The notes under the pieces are model-generated. The model saw nothing but the letters and a program-made list of their open reading frames with translations, did no database searches and was not told the DNA's origin. A program made the translations under genes and the position numbers. This document shows, piece by piece, positions 32,792-40,412 of a DNA stretch of 45,100 nt. Numbering within the stretch: position 1 is the stretch's first letter; each line of letters opens with the position of its first letter. This stretch comes from JAHHUH01 sp045123075 (lineage in GTDB: Bacteria > Bacillota > Negativicutes > Acidaminococcales > Acidaminococcaceae). The stretch covers positions 1-45,100 of the forward strand of contig JBGVIJ010000043.1 in NCBI GenBank assembly GCA_045123075.1. Direction: 5' to 3'.

Positions 32792-34039
32792 ATGAACTTG
32801 CAAGCAAAATTACTTGAACGTTTTCTGCGTTATGTTGCTGTTACCAGCCAAAGTAACGCTGCAGTAAAAACTGTTCCTACTACTAGCGGTCAACGCGAAC
32901 TGGCGGAACTTTTGAAAAATGAATTGGCAGAGCTTGGCTTGGTTGATTTGGAAATCAGTGAGTTTTCCGTTTTGACTGGTAAGCTTCCTGCAAATCTTCC
33001 TGCTTGTCACCACGCAGTTCCTACTGTTGGTTGGGTAGCACATCTTGACACTGTGGATGTTTGTCTCAATGCAGATATTCATCCCCAAGTTGTGAATAAT
33101 TACCAAGGTGGCGACATCTGCCTTAATGAAGAAAAACAAATCTTCCTTAAAGTAAGCGAACATCCTGAAATTGAAAAGTACATCGGTGAAAACATTGTTG
33201 TTAGCGATGGTACTTCCGTTTTGGGCGCCGACGATAAAGCTGCGATTGCTAACGTTATGGTAGCTCTCGAAACTTTGGCAAACGACAAAACCATTTACCA
33301 CGGTGACATTTATGTTTGCTTCGTGCCTGATGAAGAAATTGGTCTCCTTGGTGCTAAAGCAATCGACTTTGAAAAATTCCCTGTGGATTTTGCTTATACC
33401 ATTGATTGCTGCGAACTGGGCGAAGTTGTTTACGAAACCTTTAACGCAGGTAGCGCAGAAGTTTACATCAAAGGCATTACTGCTCATCCCATGTCTGCTA
33501 AAGGTGTGCTGGTGAACCCCACTTTAGTTGCAACTGATTTGGTAAATAGCTTTGATAGAATGCAAACTCCAGAACACACTGAAGGTACTGAAGGTTACAT
33601 CTGGGTAACTGCCATTAACTCCAATGTGTCCGAAGCTCGTGTGAATATGGCGATTCGTGACCACAACAAAGTTCTTTACGAAGCTCGCAAAGAGCAAATC
33701 AAAAACGCTGTAGAATTTTTGAAACTGCGTCATCCGAAAGCAGTTATCGAGCTGACTATGAATGATACCTACGGTAACATTGCTGACGCAATCCGTGAAG
33801 ACAACAAAAAATGCATTGACTTCATCTACCAAGCAATGGAAGAACTGGATATCACTCCGAAAACCATTGCTATGCGCGGCGGTACTGACGGTAGCTTTAT
33901 TTCTACCAAAGGTATCCTCACTCCTAACTACTTCACTGGCGCTCACAACTTCCATTCCAATTGTGAGTTCTGGCCCTTGGGTGCAGCAGAAAAATCTTGC
34001 CTTATGACCTTAAAACTTATCGAATTAATCACAAAATAA
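32792..34039 (+). CDS. pepT: Peptidase T (aminotripeptidase)
   Basis: The 415-residue M20 metallopeptidase shows VGWVAHLDTVDV (first zinc His/Asp), VLGADDKAAIANVM, CFVPDEEIGLLGAKAID (catalytic Glu), FAYTIDCCELGEVVYETFNAG and GGTDGSFISTKGILTPNYFTGAHNFHSNCEFWPL with the final His ligand. It removes N-terminal residues from tripeptides. The ATG at 32792 is preferred over a TTG two codons upstream. It is cotranscribed with the AbgT-like gene. Confidence 0.93.
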   Translation: MNLQAKLLERFLRYVAVTSQSNAAVKTVPTTSGQRELAELLKNELAELGLVDLEISEFSVLTGKLPANLPACHHAVPTVGWVAHLDTVDVCLNADIHPQVVNNYQGGDICLNEEKQIFLKVSEHPEIEKYIGENIVVSDGTSVLGADDKAAIANVMVALETLANDKTIYHGDIYVCFVPDEEIGLLGAKAIDFEKFPVDFAYTIDCCELGEVVYETFNAGSAEVYIKGITAHPMSAKGVLVNPTLVATDLVNSFDRMQTPEHTEGTEGYIWVTAINSNVSEARVNMAIRDHNKVLYEARKEQIKNAVEFLKLRHPKAVIELTMNDTYGNIADAIREDNKKCIDFIYQAMEELDITPKTIAMRGGTDGSFISTKGILTPNYFTGAHNFHSNCEFWPLGAAEKSCLMTLKLIELITK

Positions 34040-34044
34040 AAATG

Positions 34045-34077
34045 ACAGCAGTTACTGAAAGGTGACTGCTGTTTTTG
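34045..34077 (+). terminator. Terminator of the abgT-pepT operon
   Basis: ACAGCAGTTAC pairs with GTGACTGCTGT (one mismatch) around TGAAAG, then a T5 run. Confidence 0.82.
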
Positions 34078-34164
34078 TCTGTGTAGGCTAATTTCTGCGA
34101 AAGAAAATCTTGTAGCTTAAGATGGTGATTTTTGTTAAGATATATTTAATGAAGAGTTACCTAT

Positions 34165-34170
34165 TATAAT
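34165..34170 (+). promoter_or_regulatory. Likely -10 box of the DUF2130-nfo operon
   Basis: A TATAAT box lies about 33 bp before the DUF2130 start. I see no convincing -35 box at the right distance. Confidence 0.4.
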
Positions 34171-34202
34171 GAAGAAACCTTTTGTTTGAAAGGAGATATA
34201 TG

Positions 34203-35582
34203 ATGCAAGAAATTAAATGTCCTAAATGCGGAGAAGTTTTTCAAGTAGATGAATCTGGTTACGCTGCCATCGTAAAGCAAATTCGTGACAAAGAATTTCA
34301 AAAAGAAGTTCTGGAACGTGAAGCACAATACAAAGCTCGCTTGGAAACCATGCAACGCGAAAATCAGCTTAACGTAAAGAACGCAGTAACTGCCAAAGAA
34401 GCAGAGATTGCTGAACTGAAAGCGCAAATTAACGCCAACGCTCAAAATAATAAATTGACCATTAGTGAAGCAGTTGCTAATAAAGATAAAGATATTATTG
34501 CGTTGAAGGCAAAGCTTTATAATATGGAAAAGGACAAAGAAATGGCAGTAAGTGCTGCTGTAAATGAAAAGTCCGTAGAAATTAAAGAACTGCAAGCACG
34601 CCTTGCTGCTTTTGAAAACGAAAAGAAGCTTGCAGTAAATGAAATTGTATTGGAAAAAGAGCAAGCACTTGCTGAAAAGAATCAAGAGCTTTTGAAACTA
34701 ACAAGCAAAGTGGAAGCTAGTGAAAAAGAAAGCAAAATTCGCGAGCAATCTATTAAAGAAGGCTACGAAGAAAAGTTGAAAATGAAGGAAGACCAAATTG
34801 CGTATTATCGTGATTTGAAAGCAAGACAATCTACTAAGATGATTGGTGAAACCTTAGAACAGCACTGTGCAATTGAGTTCAACAGACTGCGTGCTACTGC
34901 TTTCCGCAATGCATATTTTGAAAAAGATAATGATGCACGCACTGGTAGTAAAGGCGATTTTATCTTCCGTGAATATGACGAAGAAGGCACCGAATTTATC
35001 TCCATTATGTTCGAAATGAAGAATGAAGCTGACGAAACTGCTACCAAGCATAAAAACGAAGACTTCTTAAAAGAATTGGACAAGGATAGAAAAGAAAAGA
35101 ACTGCGAATATGCAGTCCTTGTTTCCTTACTGGAAGCAGACAACGAATTATATAACGGTGGCATTGTAGACATGTCCCACCGTTATCCTAAAATGTATGT
35201 TGTTCGTCCGCAATTCTTTATTCCGATTATAACCCTGCTTCGTAATGCAGCAATGAACTCCTTGCAATACAAAAAGGAGCTGGCAACTATTAAAAATCAA
35301 AATATCGACATCTCTCACTTTGAAGAAGATATGAACGATTTTAAAGAAAAGTTTGCTAGGAACTATCGCATTGCCAGCGAAAAGTTCAAAAAGGCAATTG
35401 AAGAGATTGATAAAACCATCGACCATCTGCAAAAAACCAAGGAAGCATTGCTTTCTTCTGAAAATAATCTGCGTCTTGCCAACAACAAGGCAGAAGATTT
35501 GTCCATTAAGCGTTTGACTCGCAACAATCCTACTATGCAAGCTAAATTTGCAGAGTTGGAAGCGAAAAAGAACGAAGAGTAA
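34203..35582 (+). CDS. DUF2130 protein (coiled coil plus nuclease-like domain)
   Basis: The 459-residue protein starts with a zinc-finger-like EIKCPKCGEVFQVDESGY, then a long coiled coil of Lys, Glu and Ala (about 20-200), and a C-terminal domain with GDFIFREYDEEGTEFISIMFEMKNEAD and CEYAVLVSLLEADNELYN. This is the DUF2130 arrangement, whose C-terminal part resembles a restriction-endonuclease fold (Asp ... Glu-x-Lys seen as GDF ... FEMKNE). The role is unknown. Two adjacent ATGs follow AAAGGAG, and the second has better spacing. It is followed after 10 bp by endonuclease IV, hinting at DNA repair. Confidence 0.85.
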   Translation: MQEIKCPKCGEVFQVDESGYAAIVKQIRDKEFQKEVLEREAQYKARLETMQRENQLNVKNAVTAKEAEIAELKAQINANAQNNKLTISEAVANKDKDIIALKAKLYNMEKDKEMAVSAAVNEKSVEIKELQARLAAFENEKKLAVNEIVLEKEQALAEKNQELLKLTSKVEASEKESKIREQSIKEGYEEKLKMKEDQIAYYRDLKARQSTKMIGETLEQHCAIEFNRLRATAFRNAYFEKDNDARTGSKGDFIFREYDEEGTEFISIMFEMKNEADETATKHKNEDFLKELDKDRKEKNCEYAVLVSLLEADNELYNGGIVDMSHRYPKMYVVRPQFFIPIITLLRNAAMNSLQYKKELATIKNQNIDISHFEEDMNDFKEKFARNYRIASEKFKKAIEEIDKTIDHLQKTKEALLSSENNLRLANNKAEDLSIKRLTRNNPTMQAKFAELEAKKNEE

Positions 35583-35592
35583 GGAGAACACT

Positions 35593-36426
35593 ATGTTAAG
35601 AATTGGTTGTCACTTGTCGTCGAGTAAAGGTTTCTTGGCAATGGGTAAGACTGCTTTATCCATTGGCGCAAATACATTTCAGTTTTTTACTCGCAATCCC
35701 CGTGGTGGCAAAGCTAAAGCTGTAAATCCGGAAGACGCTGCTGCTCTCGTAAGATTATGCCAAGAAAATAACTTTGCCAAACTTTTGGCTCACGCTCCTT
35801 ATACTATGAATCCTTGCGCTGCTGACGAAGGCTTGCGTGATTTCGCTCGCAACGTTATGGAAGGCGACTTGGAGATGTTGGAGTATGTTCCTGGTAATTT
35901 GTACAACTTCCATCCCGGTAGTCACGTGAAGCAAGGCGTTGAAATTGGCATTGAAAAAATCAGCGCAATGCTTAATGAAGTGTTGCATAAGGATCTGCAT
36001 ACCACTGTTCTTTTGGAAACGATGGCAGGCAAGGGTAGCGAAGTTGGTCGTAATTTTGAAGAACTGCGTGCAATTTTGGATAAGGTTCGTCTGAATGAGA
36101 AGATGGGTGTGTGCCTAGACACTTGCCATATTTTTGATGGTGGTTACGATATCGTCAATGACCTTGATGGCGTACTGGAAGAGTTCGATAAGATTATTGG
36201 CTTGGAGCGTTTGCATGCCATTCATTTGAACGATAGCCTGAATGTGAAAGGTAGTCATAAAGATCGCCACGCTTGCATTGGTGCAGGTAACATTGGTTTA
36301 GAAGCAATGACTAGGATTATTAATCATCCTGCTCTGCGTAACTTGCCATTCTATTTGGAAACTCCCAACGAGCTTCCTGGTTACGCAAATGAGATTGCGT
36401 TATTGCGAGAAAAGTATATAGAGTAG
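35593..36426 (+). CDS. nfo: Endonuclease IV (AP endonuclease)
   Basis: The 277-residue protein has the size and motifs of Nfo: RIGCHLSSSKGFLAMGKTALSIGANTFQFFTRNPRGGKAK, LLAHAPYTMNPC, NLYNFHPGSHV, VLLETMAGKGSEVG, GVCLDTCHIFDGGYDI and HLNDSLNVKGSHKDRHACIGAGNIG, with the zinc ligands of the three-metal site. It cleaves at abasic sites. The ATG at 35593 follows AAGGAG; an earlier in-frame start lies inside DUF2130. Confidence 0.96.
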   Translation: MLRIGCHLSSSKGFLAMGKTALSIGANTFQFFTRNPRGGKAKAVNPEDAAALVRLCQENNFAKLLAHAPYTMNPCAADEGLRDFARNVMEGDLEMLEYVPGNLYNFHPGSHVKQGVEIGIEKISAMLNEVLHKDLHTTVLLETMAGKGSEVGRNFEELRAILDKVRLNEKMGVCLDTCHIFDGGYDIVNDLDGVLEEFDKIIGLERLHAIHLNDSLNVKGSHKDRHACIGAGNIGLEAMTRIINHPALRNLPFYLETPNELPGYANEIALLREKYIE

Positions 36427-36432
36427 AAATAA

Positions 36433-36465
36433 AAAAGCTCCCGCTCGAAATGAGTGGGAGCTTTT
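36433..36465 (+). terminator. Terminator of the DUF2130-nfo operon
   Basis: AAAAGCTCCCGCTC pairs with GAGTGGGAGCTTTT around GAAAT, with a short T run. Confidence 0.85.
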
Positions 36466-36485
36466 GTGTTTGTAAAAACCAAAAA

Positions 36486-36600
36486 ATTATCAGAAGTGCT
36501 GGATAACGAGGCGGAACAAAATTGTGAAGCGAAGGCGTACTTGTAGTACGTCGAGCGAGCAATTGTAGTTCCAACAAAGTTAGACAGTGCTTATGGTAAT
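36486..36600 (-). repeat. Dispersed intergenic repeat, copy B (115 bp, inverted ends)
   Basis: Read on the minus strand it follows copy A (13867-13982) along its whole length: TAAGCACTGT near one end, TTGCTC, a CGTACT-ACA-AGTACG hairpin, GCCTTCGCTTCA, CCTCG and CCAGCACTTCT near the other. Its outer 16 bases are again imperfect inverted repeats (12 of 16). It fills the space between the nfo terminator and the convergent DUF1858 gene. Confidence 0.75.
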
Positions 36601-36603
36601 TTT

Positions 36604-36801
36604 TTATTTGTCGGCGATAGCTTTGTTAAGGTCAGCAACCAAAGCTTCGATGTCGATGCCGTGAGCAGCAGCGCCTTGTTCCAAAGTTTCGAAACGAGCA
36701 GCCATGCAACCTACGCAGCCGAGGCCATATTCAGCAAAAACTTGCAAAATTTCAGGATGATTTTGTACAGCTTCAATGATGCCGGTATCTTTAGTAATCA
36801 T
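36604..36801 (-). CDS. DUF1858 domain protein (redox-type CxxC)
   Basis: The 65-residue protein starts MITKDTGIIEAVQNHPEILQVFAEYGLGCVGCMAARFETLEQGAAAHGID. The GLGCVGC motif and length fit the DUF1858 family, small proteins linked by family members to hybrid-cluster and iron-sulfur or disulfide chemistry. Function is not established. GGAGATTC lies before the ATG on the minus strand. Confidence 0.88.
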   Translation of the reverse strand: MITKDTGIIEAVQNHPEILQVFAEYGLGCVGCMAARFETLEQGAAAHGIDIEALVADLNKAIADK

Positions 36802-36848
36802 AATATGAATCTCCTTTGTATTTAATTTGGTTTAAATTTCCTCGTAAC

Positions 36849-36877
36849 ATTATAGCATTTCTAAAGAAACTTGCCAA
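36849..36877 (-). promoter_or_regulatory. Promoter of the DUF1858 gene
   Basis: On the minus strand TTGGCA and TATAAT are separated by 17 bp, with an extended -10 (TGCTATAAT). Confidence 0.75.
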
Positions 36878-36946
36878 ATTTATCGAAGATTTTTTGCAAA
36901 AAATTTTCTTTTGCAAAACTTTTTGCCCTAATGTTTATGTGGACTA

Positions 36947-36975
36947 TTGTTTTTTTAGAAAAAAGTCTGTATAAT
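36947..36975 (+). promoter_or_regulatory. Promoter of the dcw cluster (mraZ)
   Basis: TTGTTT and TATAAT are separated by 17 bp. Transcription would start near 36982, right at the MraZ-type repeats. Confidence 0.7.
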
Positions 36976-36980
36976 GGAGA

Positions 36981-37009
36981 AAAGTGGTGTAAAGTGGTGA
37001 AAGGTGGTG
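36981..37009 (+). promoter_or_regulatory. MraZ operator: three GTGGTG repeats at 10-bp spacing
   Basis: GTGGTG occurs at 36984, 36994 and 37004, each preceded by AAA or AAG, i.e. once per helical turn. MraZ is known to bind runs of short G-rich direct repeats before its own gene, so autoregulation of the cell-wall cluster is likely. The last repeat also contributes to the mraZ ribosome-binding site. Confidence 0.75.
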
Positions 37010-37014
37010 TCAAA

Positions 37015-37446
37015 ATGTTATTAGGTGAATACGAACATACCTTAGACATTAAAGGACGCCTTGCTATGCCCGCGAAGCTCCGCGAAAGTTTAGGTAACAA
37101 GTTTATTATTACTAAAGGTCTTGACGGTTGCCTTTTTGTTTACGACATGGAACAATGGCATATTCTGGAAGCTAAGTTGACCAGTTTGCCCATGAGTCGT
37201 AAAAATGCTCGTGACTTTGCTCGTTTCTTCTTCAGTGGTGCGTGCGAAGGTGAGTGCGACAAACAAGGCAGGGTACTTATCCCGGCAAACTTGCGTGCAC
37301 ACGCAGGCTTGGAGAAAAACGCAGTCATCGTTGGCGTTGGTAGCAGAGCTGAAATTTGGGATGCCACTAAATGGGCTGAATACAATGAAGAAAGTGCTGA
37401 AGATGTTAACGATTTGGCTGAACAACTGGCAGACTTGGGAATCTAA
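37015..37446 (+). CDS. mraZ: Transcription regulator MraZ
   Basis: The 143-residue protein, the normal MraZ length, has two AbrB-like halves: GEYEHTLDIKGRLAMPAKLRE and CDKQGRVLIPANLRAHAGL, each with the family DxKGRxxxP pattern. It controls the division and cell-wall cluster. The ATG at 37015 gives the canonical N-terminus; the much longer upstream frame reads through the promoter. Confidence 0.95.
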   Translation: MLLGEYEHTLDIKGRLAMPAKLRESLGNKFIITKGLDGCLFVYDMEQWHILEAKLTSLPMSRKNARDFARFFFSGACEGECDKQGRVLIPANLRAHAGLEKNAVIVGVGSRAEIWDATKWAEYNEESAEDVNDLAEQLADLGI

Positions 37447-37458
37447 TAGGCGGTTACA

Positions 37459-38391
37459 ATGGAATTTAAACACGTAAGCATATTATTCAATGAAAGTATT
37501 AACTTTCTGATTACAGATAAAAATGGTATCTATGTTGACTGCACCATGGGTGGTGCTGGTCACAGTAGGGGATTTGCTTCCAAATTGGAAAAAGATGGTT
37601 TGCTCTTGGGCATTGACCAAGACGACGATGCTATTGCTGCTGCAAGTGAACGCTTGCTTGACAAGTTTACTTGTAAAACTGCAATCGCAAAATCTAATTT
37701 TGAAAACTTTGCTGATGTTTTAGATAGCATGGGCATTGATAAAATTGATGGTATCTTTTTCGATTTAGGTGTTTCCAGTTATCAATTAGATACTCCGGAA
37801 CGGGGCTTCTCCTATATGCACGATGGACCCTTGGATATGCGTATGAATAAAGACGCTGCCCTTGATGCGGAATACATCGTAAACAACTATAAAGAAGATG
37901 AGTTGGCAGATATTATTTGGAAATATGGCGAAGAACGTTGGAGCAAACGCATTGCTCAGTTCATCGTTAACGAGCGTAAAAACGCTCCCATAACTTCTAC
38001 TTATCAGCTGGTGGATATTATCAAGAAAGCGATTCCTAAAGGTGCGCGTATTGATGGTCCCCATCCTGCTAAGAGAACCTTCCAAGCCATTCGCATTGAA
38101 GTAAACAATGAGCTTGGTATTTTGGAAAACACTATGATTACTGCAGTTGAACGCTTAAAAAGCGGAGGTCGCATTGGTGTAATTACCTTCCATTCTTTGG
38201 AAGATAGAATCATTAAACAAACCTTTGCCAAGCTGGCGAAAGGCTGCACTTGCCCGCCGCAACTTCCTGTATGCGTGTGTGGTAAGAAACCGCTTTTGAA
38301 AAAAGTGGGTAATATCACTCCTTCTAAAGAAGAAGTTGAAGAAAATCCTCGTTCTAGAAGTGCAAGGTTAAGATACGCAATTAAAATCTGA
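37459..38391 (+). CDS. rsmH: 16S rRNA (cytosine1402-N4)-methyltransferase RsmH
   Basis: The 310-residue protein starts FKHVSILFNESINFL and has the SAM-binding YVDCTMGGAGHSRGFASKL, LGIDQDDDAIAAASERL, GIFFDLGVSSYQLDTPERGFSYMHDGPLDMRM and the C-terminal ITFHSLEDRIIKQTF plus NPRSRSARLR, all diagnostic of RsmH (MraW). It starts 12 bp after mraZ. Confidence 0.96.
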   Translation: MEFKHVSILFNESINFLITDKNGIYVDCTMGGAGHSRGFASKLEKDGLLLGIDQDDDAIAAASERLLDKFTCKTAIAKSNFENFADVLDSMGIDKIDGIFFDLGVSSYQLDTPERGFSYMHDGPLDMRMNKDAALDAEYIVNNYKEDELADIIWKYGEERWSKRIAQFIVNERKNAPITSTYQLVDIIKKAIPKGARIDGPHPAKRTFQAIRIEVNNELGILENTMITAVERLKSGGRIGVITFHSLEDRIIKQTFAKLAKGCTCPPQLPVCVCGKKPLLKKVGNITPSKEEVEENPRSRSARLRYAIKI

Positions 38392-38415
38392 TGATATAAG
38401 GATACGTGAAAGTAA

Positions 38416-38826
38416 ATGTTAGCTAGAAGATTAGACAACGCTGCTTATGAAGTAGAGCAACAGTATACAATTGAAGAAGTCCAAATACGTCAACCTCAAC
38501 AAAAGAAAGTTGATACTCATAAAGTTTGGCGTCGTCGTGTAATAGTTTTAGCGGCTACCATTTTAGCGACTTACATGTATTCAGTATGGCGTAGTGCTGA
38601 CGTGGTGCATTATGGTAATGAAATCATTGCCTTGCAACGTCAGGAAGTACATCTTATCAACAAGAATAACGAATTGAAAATTGAAGTAGAGCAGCTTAAA
38701 GGTCCCGGTCGCATCATTCGTTTTGCTGAAAAGAATTTGGGAATGAGCGTGGCACGTAGCAATATTTACGTTAAAGCTGGAGCGGTAAAAAAATCTAATG
38801 CTCCTACAGTTTTAGCTCGTAATTAA
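38416..38826 (+). CDS. ftsL: Cell division protein FtsL-like
   Basis: The 136-residue protein has a short basic cytoplasmic N-terminus, one membrane helix (about 41-60, RVIVLAATILATYMYSVW) and an outer coiled coil (EIIALQRQEVHLINKNNELKIEVEQLKGPGRIIRFAEKNLGM). Length, topology and place right after rsmH fit FtsL, a bitopic divisome protein; sequence alone is not decisive because FtsL diverges quickly. The ftsI (pbpB) gene that normally follows is absent. Confidence 0.82.
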   Translation: MLARRLDNAAYEVEQQYTIEEVQIRQPQQKKVDTHKVWRRRVIVLAATILATYMYSVWRSADVVHYGNEIIALQRQEVHLINKNNELKIEVEQLKGPGRIIRFAEKNLGMSVARSNIYVKAGAVKKSNAPTVLARN

Positions 38827-38848
38827 CGTAGCCTTTTAGCAGTCTTTG

Positions 38849-38900
38849 TGATATAATTTTTATAAGATTTTAGAGAGGCAGCCTTTTTGGCTGCTCTTTC
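38849..38900 (+). promoter_or_regulatory. Internal promoter and hairpin before murE
   Basis: An extended -10 box (TGATATAAT, 38849-38857) is followed about 16 bp later by a hairpin at 38874-38897, GCAGCC / GGCTGC with a T5 loop and flanking AGA/TCT pairs. The weak T run after it suggests attenuation or a stabilising leader rather than strong termination. Confidence 0.5.
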
Positions 38901-38918
38901 ACTTTTGGAGGTAATGTT

Positions 38919-40412
38919 ATGGAAAAGCAATTGACCTTAATCATAGATAAACTCATTAATGAAATTGGACAAGTACAAGTTTTAGGTGACGATAAAAAAG
39001 TAATTACTGACGTTACTGCGGATTCCCGCGTAGTCGAAAATGGTAGCTTGTTCATTTGCTTGAAAGGTGCAACTGTAGACGGTCATAAATTTTTGAAGAT
39101 GGCTATAGAAAAAGGTGCAGTTGCTGCTTTGGTGGAAGATGTTCCTGAAGAAATTCCCGTTGGCGTAACTTTGCTGGTTGTTCCTGATACTCGCAAGGCT
39201 ATGGAAGCAGTAGTTCCTTTCTTCTTTGACTATCCCGGTAAAAATATGCGCATGCTTGGCATTACCGGTACCAATGGAAAAACCACTACTACCAACATTA
39301 TCCGTACTGTGCTGCGTAAAGCAGGTTTCAAGGTTGGCTTGATTGGTACCATCAATATTATGATTGAAGATGAAGCGGTAGAAGCACATAATACTACCCC
39401 CGACGTTGTTGATTTGCAAAAAGCACTTTTCGCAATGAAAAACGCAGACTGTGACTACGTAGTAATGGAAGTTTCCAGTCACGCTCTTGTTTTGAACCGT
39501 GTGGCAGGTTGTGAATATGATTGTGCAGTTTTGAGCAACATTACCCAAGACCACTTGGACTTCCACAAAACTTTAGAAAATTATCGCGATGCTAAGAGCT
39601 TGCTTTTTGAAGGTTTGGCTAATGGCACTAAAGAAAATAAAAATGCTGTATTCAACATGGACGATGCTTCCAGTGAAATCATTAAAGCTCGTACCAAAGT
39701 TAACTGCCTGACTTACGGCAAAGAACACACTAACGATATTTATCCCATTTCCTTCAACGTGCAAGCAAAAGAAATGCAACTGAAGCTGGCAACTCCCGTT
39801 GGCGAAATGGACTTGAATTTGAAAATTACCGGCGAGTTTAACGTCTATAACGTAATGAGCGCAGTAGCTTGTCTCTTGGCAGAAAAGGTTGATAAAGCAA
39901 TCATCTGCGATGTGCTCAACGGCTTTGCTGGTGTTCCCGGTCGCTTCCAATTGGTAGAAGCTGGTCAACCCTACACTGTAATCGTAGACTACGCTCACAC
40001 TCCTGACGGTTTGGACAATGTATTGAAAACCGCTCGTAGTATTACAAAGGGTAAATTGTGGGCAATCTTTGGTTGCGGTGGTGACCGTGATAATAAAAAA
40101 CGCCCCATCATGGGCGGTATCGCTTTGGAGCTGGCAGATAAAGTTGTTGTTACTTCTGACAATCCCCGTACTGAAGATCCGGAAGCAATCATCGACGAAA
40201 TCTTTACTGCGTTGCAAGAAGTTCCTGCTGGTAAAGAAGTGTTCCGCATCAGCGACAGACGCGAAGCTATTGAATATGTTCTCGCCAATGCAGAAGCTGA
40301 CGACGTAGTTATGATTGCAGGTAAGGGTCATGAAAACTACCAAATTTTGAAAGACAGAACCATTCATTTTGATGATAGAGAAGTGGTTTTGGAATATTGG
40401 AGTGAAAAATAA
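38919..40412 (+). CDS. murE: UDP-MurNAc-tripeptide ligase MurE (meso-DAP type)
   Basis: The 497-residue Mur ligase shows DSRVVENGSLFICLKG at the N-terminus, the ATP-binding LGITGTNGKTTTTNII, NTTPDVVDLQKAL, EVSSHALVLNRV, LSNITQDHLDFH, VDYAHTPDGLDNVL and FGCGGDRDNKKRPIMGGIA. SDNPRTEDPEAII carries the DNPR motif associated with meso-diaminopimelate specificity, which agrees with a diderm cell wall. GGAGGT precedes the ATG. It overlaps murF by one base. Confidence 0.97.
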   Translation: MEKQLTLIIDKLINEIGQVQVLGDDKKVITDVTADSRVVENGSLFICLKGATVDGHKFLKMAIEKGAVAALVEDVPEEIPVGVTLLVVPDTRKAMEAVVPFFFDYPGKNMRMLGITGTNGKTTTTNIIRTVLRKAGFKVGLIGTINIMIEDEAVEAHNTTPDVVDLQKALFAMKNADCDYVVMEVSSHALVLNRVAGCEYDCAVLSNITQDHLDFHKTLENYRDAKSLLFEGLANGTKENKNAVFNMDDASSEIIKARTKVNCLTYGKEHTNDIYPISFNVQAKEMQLKLATPVGEMDLNLKITGEFNVYNVMSAVACLLAEKVDKAIICDVLNGFAGVPGRFQLVEAGQPYTVIVDYAHTPDGLDNVLKTARSITKGKLWAIFGCGGDRDNKKRPIMGGIALELADKVVVTSDNPRTEDPEAIIDEIFTALQEVPAGKEVFRISDRREAIEYVLANAEADDVVMIAGKGHENYQILKDRTIHFDDREVVLEYWSEK

